A program made the position numbers and the translations under genes. The notes beneath the pieces are model-generated. The model saw only the letters and a list, made by a program, of their open reading frames with translations, had not been told where the DNA came from and did not search any database. From the NCBI RefSeq assembly GCF_030052815.1, contig NC_079501.1:97108190-97172189 (forward strand): a stretch of DNA of 64,000 bases. Direction: 5' to 3'. Source of the stretch: Hevea brasiliensis. Lineage: Eukaryota; Streptophyta; Magnoliopsida; Malpighiales; Euphorbiaceae. Positions 36,762 to 47,876 of this stretch are shown in pieces (the first letter of the stretch is position 1; the number at the start of each line of letters is the position of its first letter).

Positions 36762-39304
36762 TGTCACGACCCAACCTATGGGCCGGACCGGCACTAGGAC
36801 CTGGGCCAGCCTAAAGCCCCCGAGGCCCGTAGTAAGCCTAACTATTCCTCAACCCATAACCAAGCCCACAATTTAGGCCCAATATGCATATAAAAATAAT
36901 TTAAAATAAACTATTATAATTTTATTTCGGGCCAACTTAGCCCAGAAATCATCAGAGACTAAAATTAGGGGAGCCCAGCTTAACCCTGTTACCTCATTTT
37001 ACAAACTGTTTAAATACCATACAAATCTTCATTTATTAATCTGAAAAATTTAAATTAACACGATTCCTAATAAGGTCCACACTATTACTATCACATGCGG
37101 AGTTCTAGATTTTTAAATTTAGAAAAGAAAGTAAAACAATTAAATAACCGACGTTAAACCTGCGAGGAAGAAAACAGGTTGCTCTATAAAATAACTCCTC
37201 CTGTGGCTTGGAAAAATATTGAACAGGAGTGAGCGTTCGACTCAAAGAGTAAAATATCAATTTTAACCATAATCTCTATAACTATCTAAAACTAATGCAC
37301 CCTGTAGAGTGAAATGCAGCATCAACAATAAATTCACATCATAACAGCAAAAAGGTAATTTGGAGCACTCACACACCCAATAATATCAATCATAATATAT
37401 GGGAGCTGATCCCCTATACAGCTCTCTTAAATCCAACCTAGTGCCAGCGAAGAACTCAAGCCGGACTTTCGCTTAATAAACCAAATCGAGGTCCCAACGA
37501 AGAACTCAAGCCGTGACTACCCCCGAAGGATCGGGTCTCAGCGAAGATCTCAAGCCGTGACTACCCGTCCTATCCATAGTACACACCACATCACACGCAC
37601 GCCAACGCACACACACTGCTCCAAATTACCACAACAACATCCATGGCACTTTAACAGTTATGAATGCAATATAAAACGTGCCTAGAATTTAACTACATAG
37701 ATACATACATATAAGTGATGCATGGGCATGCTTAAACATATAATAATATCGAAATTACAATTAAAATTAATATTTTACTCACAGTACACCGATGACTATT
37801 GTGGCTGCTGGATGCAGAAAAATAGCTGATCTTGATCACCTAATAATTAAATTATAAATTTATTAGTACTAAGTTAAGATAAAACTCTAAAGAGGCAATA
37901 GACAGCCTAATTCATGCCGAAAATCAGGCAGAGTTTCCCTTATACCTGGGACCTACCCAACCTGCAAAAAGGCTCAAATAACACTTCTAAATTCTTAATT
38001 TCTACAACCACATCTCATCAATATCACATGGCCCCTCCTGGGCCCTCCAAATCAGACAATACTTAAAATCTTAAAAATTACGTTTTAGTCCCTATAATTG
38101 ACATTTTTTTAAAAATCCACTCAAACAAGCTCTAAAAATTCTAAAATTTTGCCCCGCGGTCCTTAATAATATTATAAGGCTATTACAAAATGAATTGTAA
38201 TTTTCTCGTCACCCATGAATATTTTATTTAAGAATTTTACTCAATTTCATAAGTTTCCAACAGCTAACATATTCTTAATTCAACCCAATTTAATATTCAC
38301 ATATTTAAAACTCCATCCTCAAGCTTCAACCAATCATATAAAATTTAAACATCTTAATTTCAAACAATCTTATATGCCCATATGCTAAAAATCTAATTAA
38401 AATCCATCCATATTTCTCAAAAATATTCTACAATCACTCAAAAATTCAACTAACACCATAGAATATCTCCAAATAATTTTACTTTCATCATATATTTTTC
38501 TTAGAATTTTTCTCCAATTTTTCCTGTTTAAGAAACACTATATTTATGCTCCACAGACAGCGAAATAATGAAAATAGTCTTACCCGAAGTTTATTTGTGT
38601 CTCAAAAATTCTAAAAATTTATGAGGAAGCCTCTGGAAGTTAAATCATCTCCATAGCCCACCGGAGCCACCGCCGGAACCACCGCGCGCGGTGGCTGGTC
38701 GCCGGTCGCAGGCGACATTTGCAGGATCTGATCATACCACCATGTTCCTCTCCTCTTCCTCATTCCATAGGTGGTCTCGGATCGTCGACCCAACGGTCGG
38801 ATCGTCGTAGATCTGACGAAAAAGCTTGAAAAACCCGAAACTTCTCTCCTCCATATCTCACTCATCCGACCTCCATTTGCTGCAAAATGGGTATCAAAAG
38901 AAAGCTCTCGGAACAAGCTTTCCAACGCTACCTGAATCGCCTTGATCAGACGTCGGATGAAGCCGAAATCGCTCCGGAAAGCCGCTGCCCACTGTGCGCG
39001 CATTTTCTCTCTCCTCTCCCTCTCTTGCCGCCGTTTCTGGTGTCTGGCCGTCGCCGGAGGGTCGCCGGCCGGGTGGGGAGCTGCTCGGGAGGTCGTCGAC
39101 CAGTCACCGAAAAAAGAAAGAAGAAGAAGAAGAAGAGAGGGAAGGAGAGGGAGAGAAGAGAAAATGGGGGGTGGGGGGGTTCCTCATCCCGTTTTTTCTT
39201 TTAAATTTTTTTTTTTTTTTTAAAAAAAAAGCTGGCATGTGACAGTGGAAACTACTGTCACACGCCAAAATCCCATCCCCCCCTTTTTTTTTCTAGTTGT
39301 TACA
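36762..39304 (-). repeat. 5' LTR of the minus-strand LARD-like element
   Basis: Starts TGTAACAACTAG (minus strand) and ends GGGTCGTGACA. Near its start are a short inverted repeat (TGTGACAGT...ACTGTCACA, about 39238-39262), a purine-rich tract and a GC-rich segment with an open frame of about 130 codons. In the middle, the phrase CAGCGAAGA(A/T)CTCAAGCCG is repeated in tandem (about 37445-37565). Confidence 0.9.
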
Positions 39305-40020
39305 GTGGGGTTCATGGTTTGCGAGAAATCTAGTTCAAAAGTCGAAATGGGCTAAAACTTCCCGAATAAAAATTGGACAAACCGCTCGATGGATTTTGGT
39401 GTTCTTGGTGTCTATGGAAAGCTCTCGAGGTGTAGATGGTGTTTGACACAAGACTCGCCCCAATCGGTGGCCGGATCGGCTGGATTTCGGCCGGGAAGCC
39501 GAAACTGCACCCGCGCGCAGGTGGGTCTTCGTGTGTTGTTTCCAGCCGGCGGTGGGGAAGGTTGGGTGGCGGCTAGCCGGCAAGGGGAGGTGAGAGGAGA
39601 GAGAAAACAGGAGAGAGAGGAAGAGAGGAAAACGCGCGCGGAAAGAAGAAAAAGAAGAAGAAGGAGGAGCTGGCCCAATTCGGCTTGTCCGATCCGGTCC
39701 AGTTCGATTCGGCCGGTTCGATTCAGAATATAAAATTTTAAAATTTTACTCTGCCTTGAGACCGAAAACGAGGTCCAAAAATTCCGAAAAAAATTCTAGG
39801 AAACTCAGAAAAATTCGTAAACTCCAAATATATTTTTAGTTTTGCCATGTGGTCTTTAAATTAATTTATAAAAATTATCAAAGTTTTATATTTTCGGGAA
39901 ATCAAATCCGATTTCTAAAATCCAAAAAATTTCAAATAATTTCCTAAAATTTAAATAAAATAAAAATATTAATATTACTCACAAAATAATAAATTTAAAA
40001 ATTTATGGTGTTACAATTTT

Positions 40021-42300
40021 ATATTTTCAAATAAATTTTATTTATTTTTAATTATGTCAAGTGTTAATTAATGTTAAAAACTCAAATTTTGATTTTGAAT
40101 ATTCACCTTTTAGATATATATATTTATAATAAAAAAATATAAGTTAAAATGAAATTTTAAATTCAATTAAGCATTCTTTTCAAAATGTTACCCTTGTCTT
40201 ATCTAAATTCAAAATTCTATTAACTTATTGAATATGCTCATAATAAGTTTCTTTCACAATCATCCACCACTTCAGACAACTCTACTTGACTTGGAGCTTC
40301 TCCTGACAGTCTGTGTGTACTGAAAATGCTTGCATTTGATTCAATTCTTAAATTAGAAGAGTTTTCTATACGTTTTACAGGATATGTATTTAAAAACGAT
40401 TCAAAATTTATGACACTTTACTTATTGATTAAAGCTGCAATAGAAGCCACACTAATAATTGCTAAAGAAATAAATGATAAATTAAATAATTATATATAAA
40501 ATGTTTATATATAATCTTGTTAGGAGATTAGTTAAAATAAAAAGATAATTTAAAAAAAATTAATTTAGTTATACTTTATTTAATATTTTAAATTTAAACA
40601 TTTATATAATTAATAATTAAAAAAATATTTCCGAATAATGATATAAACCAAACATCTAATTATTTTATTTAAATTTTAAATATTTTATATTTTAAAATTT
40701 TTATACATTAATAAAATAAATAAAATAAAATAAAATTTAAATATTTTTAAATTTTGTAAATTCTATTAAAAATAAAAAAAATTTAAATATGACCAAAATT
40801 TTTAAATTCTATACACCTATAAAATAAAGAAGATAAATTAAAATAAAATTTTAAATATTTTATATTCTTTAAATAAAATTATTATGTTTTTTTTTTTATT
40901 TTCATAAGCACATTATAAGATTTTGTTATGATAAAATTTTTAATTAACTATAATTTTGTTTCAAGTGTTGATAAATAAATAAGTTATTAGTAGATTTTTT
41001 TATTATTTTTTAAATTAATTAACATAGTCATGTACCGATAAAATGAGAAATAAAGTAAAAAAAAAAGGGTCAAAACATGACAATCTTTAAAATATCATTA
41101 GAAAAATTTTTAGACTTTAAATTAAAAAATATTTTTAAAATTTATTTTTTAAAATTTATGAATAAACTTATGAATTTTAAAATTCTCAAAAAACTAGGAT
41201 ATGCTGACACCCTCTCGTAGAGTCATTTATAAGGCTCAAATTTTAAAATAAATTGATTAATAAATTATTTATATTATGAAAAGTTAAATAAAATAAAAAG
41301 AATACATATATAGCGTGATAATTTTTAAAGTATTATTATTAAAATTTTTAGATTTTAAATAAAAAAAATTTAAAATATATATTTAAATTTAAAAATTTTT
41401 AAAAGACGTAATAAAAAGAATTTTAAATAATTATTTTTTTATAAGATAAAATTTTGATAGTTGAAATTTGAATAGATTTAAATAAAAAGTTAATAATTAA
41501 TATGATAAGATAATTTTATATATAAAAAAAAGAAAGTTTTGTTTAAAACTTCTTATTAACACGGGTGACACACTGTGGTGGAACCATTTTACAGGCTAAA
41601 CTTTATATATATATATATATATTATAAGATTTTACAATTTACTTAAAATATGTTTAAAAATAATTATATTTATATAAATATATAAATAAGTATAAAAAGT
41701 TATGAAAAAAAGTTTTCTAATATATTATTAAGTTTTATATTCAAATTATTTTAATTTTAAATAAAATATTTTATTCACTAAATTATTAATATAAGAATAA
41801 TTAAAATTATAGACACATATATGCATATATAAACTTTTTATTTGAAAGTTTAATTCCAAATTTTTAATTTTGAAAAAAATTAAATACAAAATAATAGATA
41901 TATCTGATAAATAATATTTAAAAATTATATTTATTTAATAAATTAAAATGCAATATTTTCAATTTTTAAATATATAAAATTATACTATCTAAAATTAGAT
42001 TATTTTTAATTTTATTTTTCTATTTAAAATTATAATTTGTTATTATTTTAATGCCAAGAATTTACTCGCGATATATTTTAAATATGTATTCAATTAATTA
42101 ATAATTATTTTTTTAATTAAAATGATAAACATAAAAATATATTCTTGGAATACTGTTTGTACACTGGTGGAGATTACTTTTGATTTGCCATATCTGCTCT
42201 GCTTTTCTCCTGCTCACCCATTTTGCAATAAACAAAAGGCTTCAAAACCTAGAAACTCCTTTGATGTTGCAATCAATCTCGTTGATACACAGTTGAGGTG
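40021..42300. other. AT-rich intergenic region upstream of TAF7
   Basis: No coding frame was seen. Two loosely related phrases (around 41200-41245 and 41560-41600: GACAC...GGCT(C/A)AA...) hint at an old tandem repeat. The last 150 bp are more complex and are the likely promoter and 5' UTR zone of TAF7. Confidence 0.4.
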
Positions 42301-42357
42301 AACAGCGAAGAGTAGGAAGAACATCACATCTCTATCCTTTCCCTTACTTCAAGTACA

Positions 42358-42377
42358 ATCTCTCTCTCTCTCTCTCA
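42358..42377. repeat. (CT)n tract in presumed TAF7 5' leader
   Basis: Nine to ten CT units lie about 350 bp upstream of the TAF7 start codon. An intron in the 5' UTR is likely, because an acceptor TTTTGTAG sits one base before the ATG. Such CT tracts are frequent in plant 5' leaders. Confidence 0.6.
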
Positions 42378-42723
42378 TGGGTTTTAAAGGTATTTTAATT
42401 GTTTTTATATAGCTATGAATGTTAGCATGAATGGTTATTGGATTGGTATTGGGATTTTAGATTTTCTTCTGATTTGCACAATACCCTTTTTTTAGTTTAT
42501 TGGATATGTCTTGTATGCCCATTGATTGACGTTAATTCTGATTTTGGAAGAATCTCCTATACCCATAAACAGAGACTTGCTGAGGAGCAGAGATTTGTAG
42601 ACTTTTAATATCTTGTTGTAGCCAGCGCTTGAACTTTGATGTGTGTATGGATTGCTGAGGAGAAGAATTTTATTGGGATGATTTAGTGAAGTATAAATTG
42701 ATATGATTGGTTTGTTTTGTAGC

Positions 42724-45700
42724 ATGGAGGAGCAGTTCATACTAAGAGTCCCACCTTCCATAGCGGAGCGGTTGGATCGTCTTTTGAGTGAAAGTGCTTC
42801 TTCTTCTGAAGATCAATCATTGGATTTGTCTTTTTCTGGTGAGATTACACTTCTTTCCTTGCATTGCATTGCATTTGGGAAGTTTTAACATTTTGATATT
42901 GACATGAATACCATGGGGTTTTAATTTGTTTATCTGTTTTCTCTTATTATTCTATTGGATGCTGCTTTTGCTCTTTGTATTTGTAAGATTATTATTCCCA
43001 AGTCAAAATAATTGGAGTTGTTTGCATTAATTATTTTCTGCATTTCAGCATGTATTGGGTTGAGGTGGTACTGTTATACACTCAATTCAATCGATAGTGA
43101 TGTTGGCTTTCTTCCTTTGATCTATTTTACAGGTTTGATTTTGTTGTGTTTTATTTTATTTTATTTTCTTTCATGCTTCTGGAAGTGAGGTATATAAATA
43201 GAGTTCTATTTCTTGTATGCATTTTTTTTTTTATAGTACAGAAGCTTTAAAGGACATGTTTCCTTCCTAGTTTTCCATTCTAGAAAATAATTATTTGAGA
43301 ATACTAGTTACATTGGGTACTCAAGGACTCGGTTACATTTGACTATGTGGTTTTCATGTTCTATTCAATAAAAGGACTAGGGAGTTAAGCTTTAAGAGAT
43401 GATTTTTTAAATTCTGGACCACAAGATTGTGAACCCAAGGAAACATTACGAATTATGGCTACACAGAGATTATATTTGATGATGCGCTGTTCTTAAAGAA
43501 TATTATAATGTGATTTGCTTGAGCAAAATGTTTAGTGATACTGCTCTCACTAGCTTTCTTTTCTATCATACATTTAATGGATGCTGAAATGAGGTGTTCT
43601 TTGTGTTGTGTCATTGATGGAAGGTGAAAAGAGGCGTTGCCCGTATTAGATATACTGGCATTTGCGATAAGTCTGCAGGGGACGTTGATTGTTCTTATAT
43701 AGGGACCAAGAGATTTCTGGGTGCAATTCTCTCTTGTTTGAAGCTCAATTTGTGGTCCAAATAATTTGCTAGTTATATTTGTACTCTTTCCAAAACAACC
43801 AACAGGGGGGAAAAAATAAAATACTGTTCATGTTTGATAGAACCTCATTGCCATTGCTACAGGATTGCGTATATTCTGCAAGTGCAAGAATATAAAAAGC
43901 TATGCTTCAAGGTTACATGATTTGTTGTTCAAAAAAAGATTACATGATTTGATGATTGTTTTACTTAATTGCTTTGGAAACCATTGGATGGAAGTTTTAG
44001 ACAGTTTAAACCTTTCTTTAGTAGCTTATAGACCAAACAAATCAGTACAAAGGTCTATTTAGCTATTTTCTAATTAAGCATTATATAAATCATTTTCATA
44101 AAAAAAAGTAGTACACATTTTACTTGAAAGATCTGCATCTAACTTCCCTTAGGTGTGTGCTTGTGCTTTGTCCCTAATGCCTTGTGGTCTTTGGCACTTA
44201 AGTGTGCTACTACCAAAAGCTTAGCCTTGGCAAATTATAATTTGCCCACTTCATCTATATCAAACCTAAAGAAATAACTTTGTGAACAATGTAACCAATT
44301 CTATAGAACTTCTGTCTGGATTACAATTACTCTGAACATTTGGCATTTCCAAATTTACACTTTCATTGACCTCATTTTGCTCATTGACCTCATTTTGCTC
44401 ATTGACTTCATTTTGCTTGCTACATTCTCTGTAAGAAGCTTGTTGCTAAAAAGGACTAAGGTTGAAAAAATAGCTCTCAGGAGTTCACTAGGAATAACAG
44501 GTGACATTTGTCAAAATTAACTCTGCATGAGGCTGTAGCAAAAGGAGGGAAAACTACTGATTGTTGCGTTGCGGTGAAACTTGAAAGAGATTTTAAAGAC
44601 ACCAGTTTCATGTGCTGTTATGGGTTCGGCTTGTTTTTTGTGTGGCCTTCCAGTCTCTTATTTGCCATGCGCCCATGTATAGTCTTGAATGTAAATATCT
44701 TTCTGTGCAGAAGATGGCAGGAGTGGCACATTTGTCATTGGCAATGACCATTTTCCTGCTTCTCTCTTGGATCTTCCTTGTGTTGTGGAGTCCTACAAAA
44801 CTTATGATGACTGTGCGCTAGTCAAAACTGCAGATGTTGGTCAGGTAAGCTTGCTCATTAAAAGATTTTTGGTTTCTTATTATTTAAAGGCATGAATCTT
44901 CATTTCTAAATGCAATTACAACTATTATTGACAGATGATTATGGTTAGAGAAGCAGGTGACATTGCTCCAGATGTAGTGGAGTACAGACATGGACTCACT
45001 CCTCCTATGAGGGATGCTCGAAAACGAAGATTTCGCAGGGAGCCAGACCTAAATGTACAAAGTGGCCTCATTACTGTTTAGAGCTTTGTTATTGAATCAA
45101 TTCTTTTTCGGCAAAATGTTCAATTTAGCCTATGTGCTTATTGGGAAAGTTCAATTTAGCTCATTTTTAATTTTTTGTCCAAATTAGCCAACAGGTTTCA
45201 ATTTAAGTTCGATTTAGTCCAAAATCAAATTTTACGGGCTAAATTTCTTGATATTTTGATTTAAATAAAAAAAAATTAAGAAGTTTAATTTGTTATTTTT
45301 TTTGGGACTAAATTTCTTGATTTAAGTTCAAAAATAAAGAAGCTAAATTTTTTTTTATATGTATGTATTTCTAGGCTAAATTGAGCTTAAATTGAAACTT
45401 ATAGACTAAATTGGATAAAAAGTTAAAAATGGGCTAAACTGAACCTCCTTTAATAAGTACAAGGGTGTAGTTGATCTTTAAGCCATTCTTTTTTATAAGA
45501 AAAAGTTGCTACAACTGTAGCATATATTTTTATTTGCCTGCTAATGACATTTTGCAACTACAAAGAAATGGTTCAAGTAAGGTGGTTCAAAATAAACAGA
45601 TCTGTTTTTATTGAAATTACAATGTGCCTTTTTCTTTCCTTTGCATAGTCTGTACTAATGATAGTGGTGTTACATTCTACAGCCTGAGCTTGTCCAGCGT

Positions 45701-46423
45701 GTGGAGAAAGATCTGCTGAACATTATGGCTGGTGGAACAGTTGAAAATGCTGATATCCTTTTTTTATTGTTCTCACCTTTATTGTTAAATCCCAGAGGTT
45801 CTGATATTCCATATTTAGCTCTCAGTAGTTGGTGCTTTTTGGTGACATAGCATATATCATTTAGAAAAAAGGGGAAGAGAGAGAGAAGCACAAGGGACTG
45901 AGAATGTAGCACATTGAAACTGGGTTTGGTTGGGTTCCCGCCTTCCCTGTTACTTGAACATCTAGATAACCAACTTGAGCATATCTGCTTATGTATGGAA
46001 TGGCACCGGTATTCATTGGAAACTGAATTTGATTTGGAAAATATCTCAAATTTTCTTAATAGTGAAACCTCCTACCATTGCCTTAATATGAAGCTAATCG
46101 ACAATGCAATATAAGAGGCTTGTGTGATGGAGAATCTCTAGTAGAACAAGGTCCTGCATCATTGTGTTTAAGATTTCAACCTCTTTTATACTTTATGTTT
46201 TGATGGGATTTTGTGGTTGTTCATTTTATCCTCAGTTTAATCCTTAATAGTATGGATACATGTTGAAGTGAATGAGCAAGAGGAAGATGTTGAGCAGAAT
46301 GCCCGTAAAGCAAGTAAGAAAACTTCACCTGCACCTGCAGCAAAGCCTGATGTTCAAGAGGCAGTAGCTAATGCTGAGGAGCCTGAGAGAAGTGATTCTG
46401 ATGAATCAGACGATTCAATATGA
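42724..46423 (+). CDS. TAF7: TFIID subunit 7 (TAF7 / TAFII55)
   Basis: Five coding exons: 42724-42838, 44711-44844, 44935-45054, 45683-45752 and 46260-46423. The joined protein is 200 residues, about the length of plant TAF7. It begins MEEQFILRVPP, the conserved start of the TAFII55 N-terminal domain. It continues through GTFVIGNDHFPASLLDLPC and MRDARKRRFRREP, and ends with an acidic, serine-rich tail (SDSDESDDSI). TAF7 is a subunit of the general transcription factor TFIID in the nucleus; in animals it contacts TAF1 and restrains its acetyltransferase activity. Introns 1-3 are GT-AG. Intron 4 is AT-AC of the U12 type. The frame is maintained at every junction, so the gene looks intact. Confidence 0.95.
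44363..44416. repeat. 18-bp tandem repeat, three copies, in TAF7 intron 1
   Basis: Three units of TCATTGACCTCATTTTGC, the third with one change. No function is suggested. Confidence 0.9.
45108..45475. mobile_element. Foldback/MITE-like element in TAF7 intron 3
   Basis: The left end reads CAATTTAGCC...TGCTTATT...TTCAATTTAGCTCATTTTTAA. The right end is its approximate reverse complement (TTAAAAATGGGCTAAACTGAA...AATAAGTACAAGGGTG). The middle has further related ATTTAG/CTAAAT phrases. No coding capacity and no sure target duplication. Confidence 0.55.
45753..46259 (+). other. U12-type AT-AC intron of TAF7
   Basis: The donor reads ATATCCTTTT, an exact U12 AT-AC 5' splice site. Near the 3' end TCCTTAAT (46241-46248) matches the U12 branch site, and AC follows at 46258-46259, about 12 bases downstream. 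No GT donor is available at the required place, and joining at these ends restores the frame (GCT G|AT GTT GAA). The intron is 507 bp. Confidence 0.88.
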
Positions 46424-47876
46424 TAAAAATGCCTTACATTCAACTTGTTACATTTACAATGGTGGATGGTCATCTGAGTTGGAAATGAGGGTATGATCTC
46501 TGTCCTATGTATAAGTTATAGATTCCTTTTGTTCTGTGCAAATATTGAAACACAATGAGAATTTGTAACCTTAGGGTAAGGATGTGGGCTAGCAACTGTT
46601 GTTATTGGTGTATTATCAGATCATAGTAATGGAACTTTAGCGGTCACTTGTTTAAAAGAGAACTGAGCTGTATTCTTTCACTGAAGAAAATCAATACAAT
46701 GTCTATCTTCTTTAATCTTTCTCCTTCTGCACCATATTTCTCTTCTACTCTCTTCCCTCTGTGGTCTCATCTCTCCCTCTTTCTCTCTTACTTTCCCTCT
46801 CTTTCTCACTTTCCAAACACCCTTGTTAAGCCTTAACAAACACATGGCTTAACAGGAATGTTCTGATCTCTGCTGAAAGTTGTCTTGCACTGCAGGCTAT
46901 ATAGCATTATGGAAGGTTCACCAACATTGGAATGAACATGCTCAAAATTGTTAAGTTTGAAAGTGCAAAACATGTATCTTGTTGCGGAATATGTTGTCTG
47001 GGACTCGGAGGGAGACTCCGTTATGGTCTATTTTCAGGGCTGGGGGATCATAATTGGTTGGGCGTTCCCTTCTAATTCTGTCCAATTTTTGATCAAATAA
47101 AACGATTAAAATTTTTAAATTTTTTTAGAAGGGAATTTTTTTTATTTTAGTGCGAAATTGAATCAATTGCTTTCACTTTGATCAACACATTTATTTCTTT
47201 CTTATTGCATTAAAATATACAATCTCTTTCGACCATCATTCATCATCTGGACAAATCATAATATTTGTGATATTTTTTATCCTGATAATCTTAAAACATG
47301 GCTCATTAATTAGGGTTTATTTTATTATAAATTGGATTTAATTAATTTTAATTTGGATATTAAAAGTGATAATCTAACTCTTTTATTAACATTTAATAGG
47401 GCAATTACTAAGTAGAGTCTAATTATAAAGAATTTCAAAATTTAAAGTATATTTATAAAAAAAAATAGTTTATAATACAATTAAAAAAATACGGTAAAAT
47501 AGATAAGAAAATATAATTATAAAAAATTTAAAATTTAAGATATTTTTATTAAAAAAATTTAAAATAAAATTATTATAAATCTCAAATTTCTGAAATTTTT
47601 TTATTATCCCATTTAATTTTGATTTAAAACTAAATCAAAATCAAAATTTAATAAAATTTTCTATTTAAAATCTAAAATTAATTTAGATAAAATATTTGCA
47701 TCACTTCCATATAAAAAAATTCAAATAAATAAATATTTGAATTAAATTAAATCTTATTGCAAGGATTTTTAAAATTTTTGTTTTTTTTTTATTATATATA
47801 TATTTTTAAATCCCGTCCCATGAACAAGTGTGAGCTTCCTTGAACCATCGCCTTTCCATTCGCTGGCTAGATAGCC
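46424..47876. other. Intergenic region between TAF7 and PPR gene
   Basis: The first several hundred bases probably contain the TAF7 3' UTR. From about 47100 the sequence is AT-rich up to the PPR start. No gene was seen in it. Confidence 0.45.

Larger units (their letters stand above)
29598..39304 (-). mobile_element. Complete LTR retrotransposon without coding capacity (LARD-like)
   Basis: Two direct LTRs (29598-32118, 2521 bp; 36762-39304, 2543 bp) bracket a 4643-bp interior. The target duplication GTGGG (29593-29597 and 39305-39309) is perfect. On the minus strand a primer binding site TGGTATCAGAGC lies just inside the upstream LTR, and a polypurine tract just before the downstream LTR, so the element reads right to left. 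No gag or pol motif is recognisable in the interior on either strand. This fits a large retrotransposon derivative that depends on another element's proteins. The two LTRs are nearly identical by eye, suggesting a fairly recent insertion. Confidence 0.9.
23341..40015 (-). mobile_element. Outer solo LTR (split by two insertions)
   Basis: The element starts TGTCACGACCC at 23341 and ends GGTGTTACA at 40015. It is flanked by the perfect 5-bp repeat ATTTT (23336-23340 and 40016-40020). Removing the two nested insertions leaves 23341-24432, 28785-29597 and 39310-40015, about 2.6 kb in total. That is close to the LTR length of the inner element and contains no second LTR, PBS or genes. The 23341-24432 part is clearly related to the first kilobase of the inner LTRs, while the rest differs, so it is a related but distinct family. 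Orientation follows the homologous inner LTR. Confidence 0.82.

Noticed and set aside
23341..40015. CRISPR array or bacterial-type mobile system
   Set aside because: Repeats here are LTRs, microsatellites and short tandem arrays; there are no regular spacers and the context is plant nuclear DNA.
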